The translations under genes were made by a program, and so were the position numbers. Below, one piece after another: positions 1 to 8,269 of a stretch of 64,000 nucleotides of DNA. The notes under the pieces are model-generated. The model saw only the letters and a list, made by a program, of their open reading frames with translations. It was not told where the DNA came from and did no database searches. The DNA is from Pseudoduganella ginsengisoli. Its GTDB lineage: Bacteria > Pseudomonadota > Gammaproteobacteria > Burkholderiales > Burkholderiaceae_D. The DNA lies in contig NZ_WNLA01000001.1 of the NCBI RefSeq assembly GCF_009720865.1, positions 992,001 through 1,056,000 on the forward strand, read 5' to 3'. How positions within the stretch are numbered: the first letter of the stretch is position 1; every line of letters begins with the position of its first letter.

Positions 1-981
1 GACTTTCTGAATGTGCTGCTGGAAGCCCGCTTTATCCATGCGCCAGACGCACCGCCGCCGGAAGCGTCCGGCACGGACCGCCGCTGGAAGTTTGCCGTCC
101 CCGCCCCCATCGCCAGCCTGCTCTTTTCCTGGCCCGCCTGGGGCGCGTATTGCACGCTGATTGCGTATGCGCTGACCGCCGCCATTGCCGATCCCCGCCT
201 GCGCATTAACCCCACGGCGCTGTACTTGCAAGACCATTTCACGATTTCACTGCTGACCTTACTGGTATTGCACAGTTGCGCAACAGGGCTGCATGAATTG
301 GGCCACATGATGGCTGCCGCCAAATATGGCGTGCCATCCCGCTTAGGCTGGGGTAACCGGCTGTGGAATATCGTAGCGGAAGCAGATTTATCCGGCTTAC
401 ACGCTTTACCCCGGCAGTCGCGCTATTTACCGTTAATGGCCGGCATGCTGGTGGATGTATTAAACATCGCGTTCATTACGCTGCTGATTAAAGCATTAAT
501 TATTCGAGGCAGCGATCCTTTTATTATTAATATTTTCCAGGCATTGATATTGCAGATTTTGGTGACGTTGTCGTGGCAATTCAATGTCTTCCTGAAAACG
601 GATATCTATTATGTCCTCTGTACTTACTGCAACTACCCGAATCTCGATAGCGAGGCCCGCATCTATTTGCGCGAAAAACTGCACCAGCTCAGCCTGGGAT
701 GGGCAGGGGCAGCGCGCGACACGGATTACCACCATTTACCCACCTTGCGCGCCTTTGCCGCCGTCTGGGTGGCGGGACGGGTCGCCTCCCTGGCTTTCCT
801 GTTCGTGGTCGTAATCCCCACAGTGCTGCGCTATGGCAAGGATGCGTGGAATGCGCTGGGCAGCGCCGCGTCCGCCAGCCGCCAGTGGGACTTGAGCCTG
901 TTCTTTGTCTTCTCTGCCTCGCTCCTCGCTGCCGGACTAGTCGTCTGGATACGGGGCCGGGCGCCTACCCAAAAAACGTAA
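1..981 (+). CDS. M50-like membrane zinc metalloprotease, 5' end missing
   Basis: The frame is open to base 1, so the gene begins before the window; the first GTG at base 13 is probably internal. The visible 326 residues hold several hydrophobic segments and one HELGH zinc motif (HExxH) inside a membrane segment, followed about 100 residues later by a KTDIYYVL motif. In site-2-protease relatives of the 'putative peptide zinc metalloprotease' type, an equivalent Asp-containing motif (LDGYY) supplies the third zinc ligand. This suggests an intramembrane peptidase. Relatives often sit in peptide-maturation or export loci, which is family knowledge and not shown here. It is followed after 13 bases by a TPR gene with an RBS between them, so the two are probably co-transcribed. 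The substrate is unknown. Confidence 0.75.
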   Translation, partial: DFLNVLLEARFIHAPDAPPPEASGTDRRWKFAVPAPIASLLFSWPAWGAYCTLIAYALTAAIADPRLRINPTALYLQDHFTISLLTLLVLHSCATGLHELGHMMAAAKYGVPSRLGWGNRLWNIVAEADLSGLHALPRQSRYLPLMAGMLVDVLNIAFITLLIKALIIRGSDPFIINIFQALILQILVTLSWQFNVFLKTDIYYVLCTYCNYPNLDSEARIYLREKLHQLSLGWAGAARDTDYHHLPTLRAFAAVWVAGRVASLAFLFVVVIPTVLRYGKDAWNALGSAASASRQWDLSLFFVFSASLLAAGLVVWIRGRAPTQKT

Positions 982-994
982 GAGGGAATGCAAC

Positions 995-2833
995 ATGTTG
1001 AATACCACCCACCTGTACCGCCTCCGTCCCATCCAGCAGCTGGATACCCCCGTGCTGGCGACCGCCGTGCGCACGTATGAACTGGACGCCAGTTTTACCA
1101 GCCACGGCGTGTGGGCCGGCGTCAGCAGCCTGGTCGAACAGGCTTACCTGTACTTCGCCGTGCAGGGCCGCCAGGATGTGCTGGATGAACACAATTACGC
1201 GCTGTACATGATGTTGCCGCAATACCGCGACACCATCGGGCTGAAATATGCGTGCCTGACCGACACGGCCAGCATGACGGAAAAAACCCGCAATTTCCCG
1301 CTGGACCGCGCTTACCGCCTCGTCAATGGCGCCGTGGGATTGATTGCCGCGTGGAAGGCGGAAGTCGCTGCGGATGAACAGTGGGCGCTCTTGATACGCA
1401 ACTTTCACGAAGCGGGCCACCTGGCGTCGCGCTTTGTGACGGAACTGGCACGCCGCCTGTCCATTCCCAGCCGCATCATCGTGTGCATCGAATGCCCGGC
1501 CGTACCGGACACCGCTGCCCTGCCCTGGGCTTCCGTGACGCCCGAGGCCGGATTCCTGCCCATCATCCTCCTGACGCCGCAAGACGACGCGCCGCCGCAA
1601 GCGGAGGGGCTGACGTTTGAAGATTTGTATGGCGCCGGCATGGATGAGTGGGAGCGGCTGTACATTCCCCTGCTGCGCTATTACCGCAACCGCGGCGATG
1701 GCTTGAATGCCGCCCGCGTCGCCATGCGCGCACTGTGCGTGCACAACCACTATGGCTTTTATTACGAAGCATCGACCTTTGTCGATACCGTGCTGCCATG
1801 GCTGGACAAGCTGGTCGGCGGCGATGAAGCGGCGCGCTGGGATTACATCGGCAATATCTTCCAGGGCCTCGTGACGACAGGACAAGAACAGCGCGCCTTG
1901 GCTGTGGTGGAAAAATATGCGCTGCCTTGCCTGACGCAAAACGTGTTGAAAGCCAAGCTGCACTACCTGCTGGCGATGGTGCATTTGCGCTACCTGAAAG
2001 AACAGGATGTGCCGCTGTCGCACCGCCATATCGAAGAAGCGCTGCACAGCCTGCAAATGGCGGAAGGCGAAATCCCCGATGAACAATTCGCGTTCTTGAA
2101 TGTCTTCCTCAACAATGGCCTCGCGTTCGTGCGCGTGCGCCAGGGCCGTCCGGAAGATGCGCTGATGCTGTGCCAGCAAGGCTTCCTGTATTTGACGGAC
2201 ATGCTGGGCGATGACGTGCACCGGCTGCACCGCTCGGTGCTGCTGTATAACTCGGCGCAAGTGCTGTCCGCGCTGGGCCAGCAGGAAGAGGCGCTGCATT
2301 ACTACTACCGCGCCATGGAAATGGATCCGTATTACTCCGAATATTACAACGAGAGCGGCAACATCTTGCAGCGGCTGGGCCGCTACGATGAAGCGCTGGC
2401 CATGTACAGCCTGGCGGCGCGCTACAGCGCACCGTACGCGGAAGTGTATTTCAACAAGGGGGCATGCCATGCGCAACTGGAACAGTGGGATGCCGCCATT
2501 GCGTGCCTGCGCAACAGCCTGGAATTACATCCGCAACAGCCGGAAGCCTGGCTGCTGCTGGGGGAAGCACTCGACATGCTGCAGCGGCGCGATGAAGCGC
2601 AAGCCGCGTACAGCGCCGCCATCGAACTCGATGCCGGCCACGTTCCAGCCCGCGTGAACCGCGCCGTCAACCACTATGCGCACGGCGATTTGCCCGCCGC
2701 ACTGTCTGACATGGACCGCGTGCTGGAACTGGAACCCATGGTGGCCGGCCATTACGCCAACCGCGCGGAAATCTACAAGGCGCTGCAATTGCGCGACATT
2801 ACCGCCATGCGGCAATACCAGGAGGCGGCATGA
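995..2833 (+). CDS. Large tetratricopeptide-repeat protein
   Basis: A 612-residue protein without an obvious signal peptide. Residues from about 420 to 600 are classical TPRs, recognisable by repeated A-L-G/A-Y-P patterns such as ALHYYYRAMEMDP and AAYSAAIELD. The first 230 residues are not TPR and I do not recognise them; they contain a stretch with FHEAGHLASRF, which looks like HExxH but reads HEAGH within a predicted soluble helix, so metal binding is possible but unproven. The ATG follows an AGAGGG ribosome site 8 bases upstream. The stop overlaps the next start (ATGA), so translation of the next gene is likely coupled. The context with an M50-like protease suggests a scaffold or maturation role, which is inference. 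Confidence 0.75.
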   Translation: MLNTTHLYRLRPIQQLDTPVLATAVRTYELDASFTSHGVWAGVSSLVEQAYLYFAVQGRQDVLDEHNYALYMMLPQYRDTIGLKYACLTDTASMTEKTRNFPLDRAYRLVNGAVGLIAAWKAEVAADEQWALLIRNFHEAGHLASRFVTELARRLSIPSRIIVCIECPAVPDTAALPWASVTPEAGFLPIILLTPQDDAPPQAEGLTFEDLYGAGMDEWERLYIPLLRYYRNRGDGLNAARVAMRALCVHNHYGFYYEASTFVDTVLPWLDKLVGGDEAARWDYIGNIFQGLVTTGQEQRALAVVEKYALPCLTQNVLKAKLHYLLAMVHLRYLKEQDVPLSHRHIEEALHSLQMAEGEIPDEQFAFLNVFLNNGLAFVRVRQGRPEDALMLCQQGFLYLTDMLGDDVHRLHRSVLLYNSAQVLSALGQQEEALHYYYRAMEMDPYYSEYYNESGNILQRLGRYDEALAMYSLAARYSAPYAEVYFNKGACHAQLEQWDAAIACLRNSLELHPQQPEAWLLLGEALDMLQRRDEAQAAYSAAIELDAGHVPARVNRAVNHYAHGDLPAALSDMDRVLELEPMVAGHYANRAEIYKALQLRDITAMRQYQEAA

Positions 2834-3333
2834 ACAGCTACCGTTCGCTTTCGCGGCGCACGCTGCTGCTGGTCGCCGCGCTGAGCGCCACCTTTGTGGC
2901 CCTGATTTTATTGATGGGAGGTTTCATCATGTACACGCAAGCGATTGCCGCCGACGTACCATCGAACCCGCTGGCCGAACTGGTGCGCGCCCACGCGGAA
3001 GCCCAGCGCAATTTCGACCAGGCGCGCCTGCAAGCGCTGACCACCGACGATTACATTGAAGTGTCGCCCGTGGGTGAATTGGACAGCCGTGAAAAAATGC
3101 TGAGCTTTTACGCGCCGGGGCAGCAGCGCCCCGCGCCTGCCGTGCAAGTGGAAGCGCCGGTGGTGCGCATGATGGGCGATACTGCGCTGGTCGTCGCGAA
3201 ACTCGTCTACACGATGGCGGGCCAGAACCAAAGTTTCGCCATGATGGCCAGCTACGTTGCGCAGAAGCAAGATCATCGGTGGAAATTGGTGTCGGCGCAC
3301 TACACGGGCATCCGGCCGCCAAAATCGAGTTGA
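2830..3333 (+). CDS. Membrane-anchored NTF2-like (SnoaL/DUF4440-type) protein
   Basis: This 167-residue protein starts inside the stop of the TPR gene (4-base overlap). Residues 10-40 form one hydrophobic segment, either an uncleaved signal anchor or a signal peptide ending near AIAA. Residues 48-165 look like an NTF2-like fold: an N-terminal helix (LAELVRAHAEAQRNFD), 'LTTDDYIEVSPVGELDSRE', beta strands and a closing WKLVSAHYTGIR strand, as in DUF4440/SnoaL-like proteins. No catalytic residue can be assigned. It is the third gene of the M50-TPR run and probably acts in the periplasm. A short gap of about 85 bases separates it from the S46 peptidase, which has its own signal peptide. Confidence 0.7.
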   Translation: MNSYRSLSRRTLLLVAALSATFVALILLMGGFIMYTQAIAADVPSNPLAELVRAHAEAQRNFDQARLQALTTDDYIEVSPVGELDSREKMLSFYAPGQQRPAPAVQVEAPVVRMMGDTALVVAKLVYTMAGQNQSFAMMASYVAQKQDHRWKLVSAHYTGIRPPKSS

Positions 3334-3417
3334 CGTATACGTCAAGCAGGCGGATACTGGCGCGCGCTGTGGCCCGATCCGGGCCACAGCCATATTCAAC
3401 CCGCCAAGAGCCTGTAG

Positions 3418-5577
3418 ATGAAAAAGACCCTGATCGCGCTCGCGATGCTGAGCGCCGCCAACGCCTATGCCGACGAAGGCATGTGGATGCCGCAGCAACT
3501 GCCGCAAGTTGCCAAACAATTGAAGGCCGCCGGCCTGAAGCTGGATCCCGCGACACTGACCCGCCTGACTGAATTCCCGATGAATGCGATCGTCAGCCTG
3601 GGCAATTGCTCGGCATCGTTTGTTTCGCCGCAGGGCCTGGTGGCGACCAACCACCACTGCGTGTATGACAGCGTGGCGCACAATTCCACGCCTGAACACG
3701 ATTACCTGGCCAACGGTTTCCTGGCCAAGACGCTGGCCGATGAAGTGCCGGCCAAGCCAGGCAGCCGTATTTACGTGACCAAGGACGTGGCCAACGTGAC
3801 GGCCAAAGTCATCACGCCTGCCGTGGCCAAGCTGACCGGCAAGGCGCGCAATGACGCGATTGAAAAGAACCAGAAAGCGCTGGTGGCCGAGTGTGAAAAA
3901 GATGAAGGCCACCGCTGCACCGTGTCCGCCTTCTACGGCAGCCTTGAGTACTACATGATCAAGCAGCTGGAAATCCGCGACGTGCGCCTGGTGCACGCGC
4001 CGCCGGCCGGCGTCGGCAAATTCGGCGGCGATACGGACAACTGGATGTGGCCGCGCCACACGGGCGATTATGGGTTTTACCGCGCTTACGTGAGCAAGGA
4101 TGGCAAGGCGGCCGACTACAGCCGTGACAACGTGCCTTACCTGCCGAAGTCATTCCTGAAGCTGGCCAAGGAAGGCGTCAAGGAAGGCGATTTCGTCATG
4201 GCGCTCGGTTATCCGGGCCGCACCAACCGCCACCGCCTGCCATCGGAAGTGGACTTCACGTTTGGCTGGAATTACCCGAACTTCGTCAAAGCGTCGGGCG
4301 ATAACCTGGCCATCATCGACCGCGAAACCAAGGGTGACCGCGACATGGCGCTGAAGTATGCCGGCACCGTGGCCAGCACCAACAACTATTACAAGAACCG
4401 CCAGGGCATGCTGGATTCGTACGCGAACAGCGACTTCCTGGCCCGCAAGACCAAAGAACACGCGGACATGAAAGCGTGGGTCAATGCAGACGCCAAGCGC
4501 AAGCAGGAATACGCGGCGGATATTGAAAAAGTGGAAGGCTTGATCGCCAAGCGCGACGCCGACGTCAAGCGCGACTTCGAACTGAACTATTCGCAGCCGC
4601 GCCTGCTGAACGCGGCGCGCCTGATGTACCGCCTGGCCAATGAATCGCAAAAGCCGAATGCGGAACGCAAGGCGGGCTTCCAGGAACGTGACTTGCCGCG
4701 CATCAAGGCCAGCATTGCCGCCTTGTCGCGCAGCTATGACGAGAAAGTCGACAAGGCGCTGGTCATGCATCACCTGGCCAAGTATGCGGCGCAGCCTGCG
4801 GCAGAACACAATGCCAACTGGGATGCGTCGGTCGGCATTAAGGCCGGCATGGGCGCCGTTGAACTGAAAGCCGCGATGGACAAGCTGTACGCCGGCAGCA
4901 AGCTGGGCGACGCCGCCACCCGCGAAGCGTGGATCGGCAAATCCGTGGCCGAGTTCCAGTCCAGCGACGACGCCTTCATCAAGGCTGCCGTGGCCATGTA
5001 CCCCGGCGTCATCAAGGAAGAAGCGGAAGAGGAAGAATTGGCGGGCAACCTGCAGCAAGCTTATGCGACCTACATGAAAGCCAAGATTGCTTACATGACG
5101 TCGAAAGGCCAGGCAGTGTACCCGGACGCCAACGGCACGTTGCGCGTCACCTTCGGCAACATCATGGGCCGCCCATGGGGTACGGCCGATGGCCTGGCGT
5201 GGAATGCATTCACCACCGTGAAAGGCGTTGCCGCCAAAGCCACGGGACAAGGCGAGTTCAATGCGCCGAAAGCCCAGCTGGACGCCATCAAGCACAAGGA
5301 CTTCGGCAAATACGTGGATCCGAAACTGGGTACGGTGCCGGTGAACTTCCTGGCGACCTTGGACATCACCGGTGGCAACTCGGGTTCCGCTGCACTCAAT
5401 GCCAAGGGCGAGTTCGTCGGCCTGGCGTTTGACGGCACCTTGGACTCCATCATTTCCGACTGGGACTTCAACAAGGCCAATACGCGTGACATCCAGGTGG
5501 ATCTGCGCTACATCTTGTGGAACATGAAGCATGTGGACCATGCGGATAATCTGCTGAAAGAAATGGGCGCGGAATAA
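3418..5577 (+). CDS. S46 family dipeptidyl-peptidase (DPP7-like)
   Basis: A 719-residue exported serine peptidase that removes dipeptides from the N-terminus of oligopeptides in the periplasm. Signal peptide: residues 1-18 (MKKTLIALAMLSAANAYA). The S46 hallmarks are present: NHHC with the catalytic His near residue 79, HTGD with the Asp near 217, and GGNSGS with the nucleophile at Ser655. Length and spacing match the family. The residue 18 positions after the Ser is Gly673. In the family this position is Arg in DPP11, which prefers acidic P1 residues, and Gly in DPP7, which prefers hydrophobic P1. This argues for DPP7-like specificity. The gene is convergent with the SMR gene and followed by an inverted repeat. 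DPP function is firm; the exact specificity is inferred. Confidence 0.93.
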   Translation: MKKTLIALAMLSAANAYADEGMWMPQQLPQVAKQLKAAGLKLDPATLTRLTEFPMNAIVSLGNCSASFVSPQGLVATNHHCVYDSVAHNSTPEHDYLANGFLAKTLADEVPAKPGSRIYVTKDVANVTAKVITPAVAKLTGKARNDAIEKNQKALVAECEKDEGHRCTVSAFYGSLEYYMIKQLEIRDVRLVHAPPAGVGKFGGDTDNWMWPRHTGDYGFYRAYVSKDGKAADYSRDNVPYLPKSFLKLAKEGVKEGDFVMALGYPGRTNRHRLPSEVDFTFGWNYPNFVKASGDNLAIIDRETKGDRDMALKYAGTVASTNNYYKNRQGMLDSYANSDFLARKTKEHADMKAWVNADAKRKQEYAADIEKVEGLIAKRDADVKRDFELNYSQPRLLNAARLMYRLANESQKPNAERKAGFQERDLPRIKASIAALSRSYDEKVDKALVMHHLAKYAAQPAAEHNANWDASVGIKAGMGAVELKAAMDKLYAGSKLGDAATREAWIGKSVAEFQSSDDAFIKAAVAMYPGVIKEEAEEEELAGNLQQAYATYMKAKIAYMTSKGQAVYPDANGTLRVTFGNIMGRPWGTADGLAWNAFTTVKGVAAKATGQGEFNAPKAQLDAIKHKDFGKYVDPKLGTVPVNFLATLDITGGNSGSAALNAKGEFVGLAFDGTLDSIISDWDFNKANTRDIQVDLRYILWNMKHVDHADNLLKEMGAE

Positions 5578-5585
5578 TCGCGCCC

Positions 5586-5621
5586 AATGGCGCCGGTTAC
5601 GTCATTTATGCCGGCGCCATT
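5586..5621. terminator. Inverted repeat between convergent S46 and SMR genes
   Basis: AATGGCGCCGG (5586-5596) is perfectly repeated inverted as CCGGCGCCATT (5611-5621) with a 14-base loop. The right arm lies in the last codons of the SMR gene. It is followed by TTTC on the plus strand and preceded by few A residues, so it is a plausible but not classical bidirectional terminator. Confidence 0.45.
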
Positions 5622-5929
5622 TTCAACCCCGCAATCCCCACGACAATCAGCGCAATCAGCATCAGCCGCAACGGCGACGCGCTCTCCCCGAAATACACGA
5701 TACCCAGCGCCGCCACCCCGGCCGCACCCAGCCCCGTGAACACGGCAAACGCCGTCCCTACCGGCAACTGGCGCAGCGACACCGTCAGCAATGCAATCGC
5801 ACCGTTGGCCAGCGCCAGCCCGATCAGGCTGGGCCACAGCCGCGTCCAGCCTTGCGCATATTTCAGCGCGACCGCCATGCCAATGTCCGCCATGGCGGCC
5901 GCCAGCAACAACAGCCAGGCAGCCATCAT
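5606..5929 (-). CDS. SMR-family small multidrug/solute exporter
   Basis: A 107-residue protein with four hydrophobic helices, colinear with EmrE/SugE: the KYAQGWTRLWPS segment matches the first loop and LPVGTAFAVFTGLG the third helix. Two hallmark positions differ. The membrane Glu14 that couples proton and drug in EmrE is Asp15 here, and Trp63 is Phe64. Both are conservative changes known to alter coupling or substrate range. SMR proteins work as dimers, and no second SMR gene lies beside it. The start ATG overlaps the stop of the upstream GST gene by four bases, so the two form a translationally coupled GST-exporter pair, perhaps for export of conjugates or toxicants (inference). Confidence 0.88.
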   Translation of the reverse strand: MMAAWLLLLAAAMADIGMAVALKYAQGWTRLWPSLIGLALANGAIALLTVSLRQLPVGTAFAVFTGLGAAGVAALGIVYFGESASPLRLMLIALIVVGIAGLKMAPA

Positions 5930-6663
5930 GCACTCGCGTCCGCCACGTGCCCGCCGGCGCCGGCTTCACTCGTTCCGGCCGCTGTGCCATTACCGCTGTG
6001 GCGAGCTGCCTGCGCAACCGCTATCGCGCCGTCGTGCCGCTGCTCCACCGAGCAAGCCGCTACGCGCCTGGTCTGCGCCACGCCGCGCCGCACAGCATCT
6101 CGCGCGCCAATCCTGGCCAGCCAGGCCGCCACGTGCGGGTAGTCCGCCATCTCCACGCCCAGTTCATGGTGCGAGGCCAGCCACGGCCACGTCGCGATAT
6201 CCGCAATGGAATACGCGCCGCCCGCCAGCCATTCATTGGACGCGAGCCGCTGGTCATACACGCCATACAGCCGCCGCACTTCGCGGCCATAGCGCTGCAG
6301 CGCCTGCTCGTTATCCTTGCCGGCATGGCGGAACCACCACAGCTGCCCCAGCATCGGGCCGATGCTGCCCACTTGCATGAACAGCCACTGCAATACTTCG
6401 CTGCGCGCCGCGCCTGTTGCCGGCAACAGGCGGCCCGCCTTGTCCGCCAGGTGGATCAGGATGGCGCCGGATTCAAAGATTGCGCGGCCATCATCGACCA
6501 GCAGCGGGATCTTGTGGTTAGGGCTCATGGCGGCGAACGCTTCCGTGTGCTGTTCGCCCGCATTCAAGTCCACCAGTTCCACCACATGGGGCAGTTCCAG
6601 TTCTTGCAGGGCAATGGTGGCTTTGTGGCCGTTCGGCGTATCAGCGGTGTACAGGGTCAGCAT
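5926..6663 (-). CDS. Glutathione S-transferase family protein (YfcG/YghU-like)
   Basis: 245 residues. N-terminal thioredoxin-like domain (residues 1-80: LYTADTPNGHKATIALQE, SPNHKIPLLVDDG with the cis-Pro, ESGAILIHLA with the glutathione-binding ES pair) and an all-helical C-terminal domain with the N-capping SIADIATWPW motif. The start at 6663 is chosen because AAAAGGAG lies 7 bases upstream; a longer frame to 6741 lacks a site. The last 40 residues are a low-complexity Ala/Gly-rich tail beyond the usual 205-residue end and overlap the start of the SMR gene, so the tail may owe its existence to a shifted stop. It is transcribed divergently from a LysR regulator 93 bases away, a likely controller. 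Confidence 0.9.
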   Translation of the reverse strand: MLTLYTADTPNGHKATIALQELELPHVVELVDLNAGEQHTEAFAAMSPNHKIPLLVDDGRAIFESGAILIHLADKAGRLLPATGAARSEVLQWLFMQVGSIGPMLGQLWWFRHAGKDNEQALQRYGREVRRLYGVYDQRLASNEWLAGGAYSIADIATWPWLASHHELGVEMADYPHVAAWLARIGARDAVRRGVAQTRRVAACSVEQRHDGAIAVAQAARHSGNGTAAGTSEAGAGGHVADASA

Positions 6664-6756
6664 GGCGTTACTCCTTTTAAGTAATGGATGCAGGCCAGTA
6701 TAGGTTCGGCAAAAACGCATTAATATTCCCAATATTCTCAAAATCGTTATGCAAAT

Positions 6757-7668
6757 ATGCAGAACTCAAGCACAAGCCTGGACTGGGAAGATTTGCGGTA
6801 TTTCGCCGCGGTCTGCGACGGCGGCAGTGTTGCCGCCGCGGCGCGGACACTGGCCGTCAACCACTCGACTGTCTTGCGCCGCCTGGACAGCCTGGAACGC
6901 ACGCTGGGCGTGCGCCTGTTTGAACGGTTCCAGACCGGCTACGTGATGACGCCGGCCGGCGATACGTTGCGCGAACGGATGGGTCCATTGGCGGAACAGG
7001 TGGCGGCCGCCCAGCGCGCTGTCGAAGGCCGTGATACGGCGCTGTCCGGCGACATCCGCATCACCACCACGGACACCTTGGCCCGCTCGATGCTGCTGCC
7101 TGCGCTGGCCTGCTTCCGCCGCCTGCATCCCGACGTGCGGCTGCACCTGGTGGTCAACAATGCCTTCCTGAACTTGAACCGCCGCGAAGCGGACGTGGCG
7201 CTGCGTCCATCGAACACGCCGCCGGACACGCTGGTGGGCAAACGGCTGGGCGCCATGCACAGCGCCATCTTTGGCGCGCCTGGCTACCTGAAAGCTGCCA
7301 GGGGCCGCGGCATTGCGCCCGACAATTGGGCGGAACACGACTGGGTCGGCCTCGACGATTCCCTGGCCCACCTGGCGCAAGCCCGCTGGCTGGCCGGCAA
7401 CGTGCCGGACCACCGCATCGCCTTGCGCACCGACAGCCTGTTGACGATGGTGGACGCGGTCCGTGAAGGCGTCGGCCTGGCGCCGCTGCTCGTGCATCTG
7501 GCAGGCAATGACCGCAATTTGCGCCAATTGACGCCCCATGACCCTGCCTTCGATACCGGGCTATGGCTGCTGACGCACCGCGACTTGAAAGACACGGCCC
7601 GCATCCGCGCGCTGATGGATTTCCTGTACGACGAGTTGCGCAAGTTTTTCGAGTCTGAGGTACATTGA
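6757..7668 (+). CDS. LysR-family transcriptional regulator
   Basis: 303 residues. Winged helix-turn-helix at residues 8-66 (LRYFAAVCDGGSVAAAARTL, HSTVLRRLDSLERTLGVRLF), then a LysR effector-binding domain from about residue 90 to 300 with the usual 'LSGDIRITTTDTLA' entry strand. It is divergent from the GST-SMR pair, the standard layout for a LysR protein and its target. A second ATG at 6749 is out of frame. The FMN reductase gene starts 34 bases downstream and might be part of the same transcript. The effector is unknown. Confidence 0.92.
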   Translation: MQNSSTSLDWEDLRYFAAVCDGGSVAAAARTLAVNHSTVLRRLDSLERTLGVRLFERFQTGYVMTPAGDTLRERMGPLAEQVAAAQRAVEGRDTALSGDIRITTTDTLARSMLLPALACFRRLHPDVRLHLVVNNAFLNLNRREADVALRPSNTPPDTLVGKRLGAMHSAIFGAPGYLKAARGRGIAPDNWAEHDWVGLDDSLAHLAQARWLAGNVPDHRIALRTDSLLTMVDAVREGVGLAPLLVHLAGNDRNLRQLTPHDPAFDTGLWLLTHRDLKDTARIRALMDFLYDELRKFFESEVH

Positions 7669-7702
7669 GCACTTGTTCCTTCAACAACAACCGGAGTCTG
7701 TG

Positions 7703-8257
7703 ATGCCCAAGAAAATCGCTGTCCTGATCGGTAGCCTGCGCAAAGATTCGATCAACCGCAAACTCGCCCAGGAAATGATCGCCCTGGCGCCGTCGTCGCT
7801 GGAATTTGAAGTGGCCGAGATCGGCGACCTGGCCCTGTACAACCAGGACCTGGACGACGCCGGCACGCCGCCTGCACCATGGACCCGCTTCCGCGAACAG
7901 TTGGCCAAAGTCGATGGCGTATTGATTGTTTCGCCGGAATACAACCGCACCATGCCCGCATCGGTCAAGAATGCCATCGACGTGGGTTCGCGCCCATGGG
8001 GCAAGAGCATCTGGAATGGCAAGGCCATCGCGATTGCCACGGCGTCGCCAGGCGGCGTGGGCGGCTTTGGCGCCAACCACAATATCCGCCAGGCGCTGGT
8101 GACCTTGAATGGCGTCGTCATGCCATCGCCGGAAGCCTATATCGGCAATGCGGCCAACCTGCTGGGCCCGGATGGCCGCATCAACAATGACCAGACGCGC
8201 GAAGTGCTGGCCAAGTTCGTCAACGCCTTTGCCGCATGGACTGAAAAAAACACTTAA
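7703..8257 (+). CDS. NADPH-dependent FMN reductase (ChrR/YieF-like)
   Basis: 184-residue flavodoxin-fold protein. Residues 5-20 form the first strand and phosphate loop (LIGSLRKDSINRKLA), and SPEYNRTMPASVKNAID near residue 75-92 is the family signature contacting FMN. Such enzymes reduce FMN, quinones, azo dyes or chromate with NAD(P)H in the cytoplasm. The start at 7703 is preferred over the longer frame at 7673 because CCGGAG precedes it by 6 bases and the conserved domain begins at once. It lies downstream of the LysR gene in the same direction. Confidence 0.92.
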   Translation: MPKKIAVLIGSLRKDSINRKLAQEMIALAPSSLEFEVAEIGDLALYNQDLDDAGTPPAPWTRFREQLAKVDGVLIVSPEYNRTMPASVKNAIDVGSRPWGKSIWNGKAIAIATASPGGVGGFGANHNIRQALVTLNGVVMPSPEAYIGNAANLLGPDGRINNDQTREVLAKFVNAFAAWTEKNT

Positions 8258-8269
8258 AGAAACACTTGA

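Noticed and set aside
965..2476. 503-residue minus-strand frame antisense to the TPR gene
   Set aside because: His/Gln/Arg-rich composition typical of antisense shadow in GC-rich DNA; the plus-strand TPR protein has recognisable repeats and a ribosome site.
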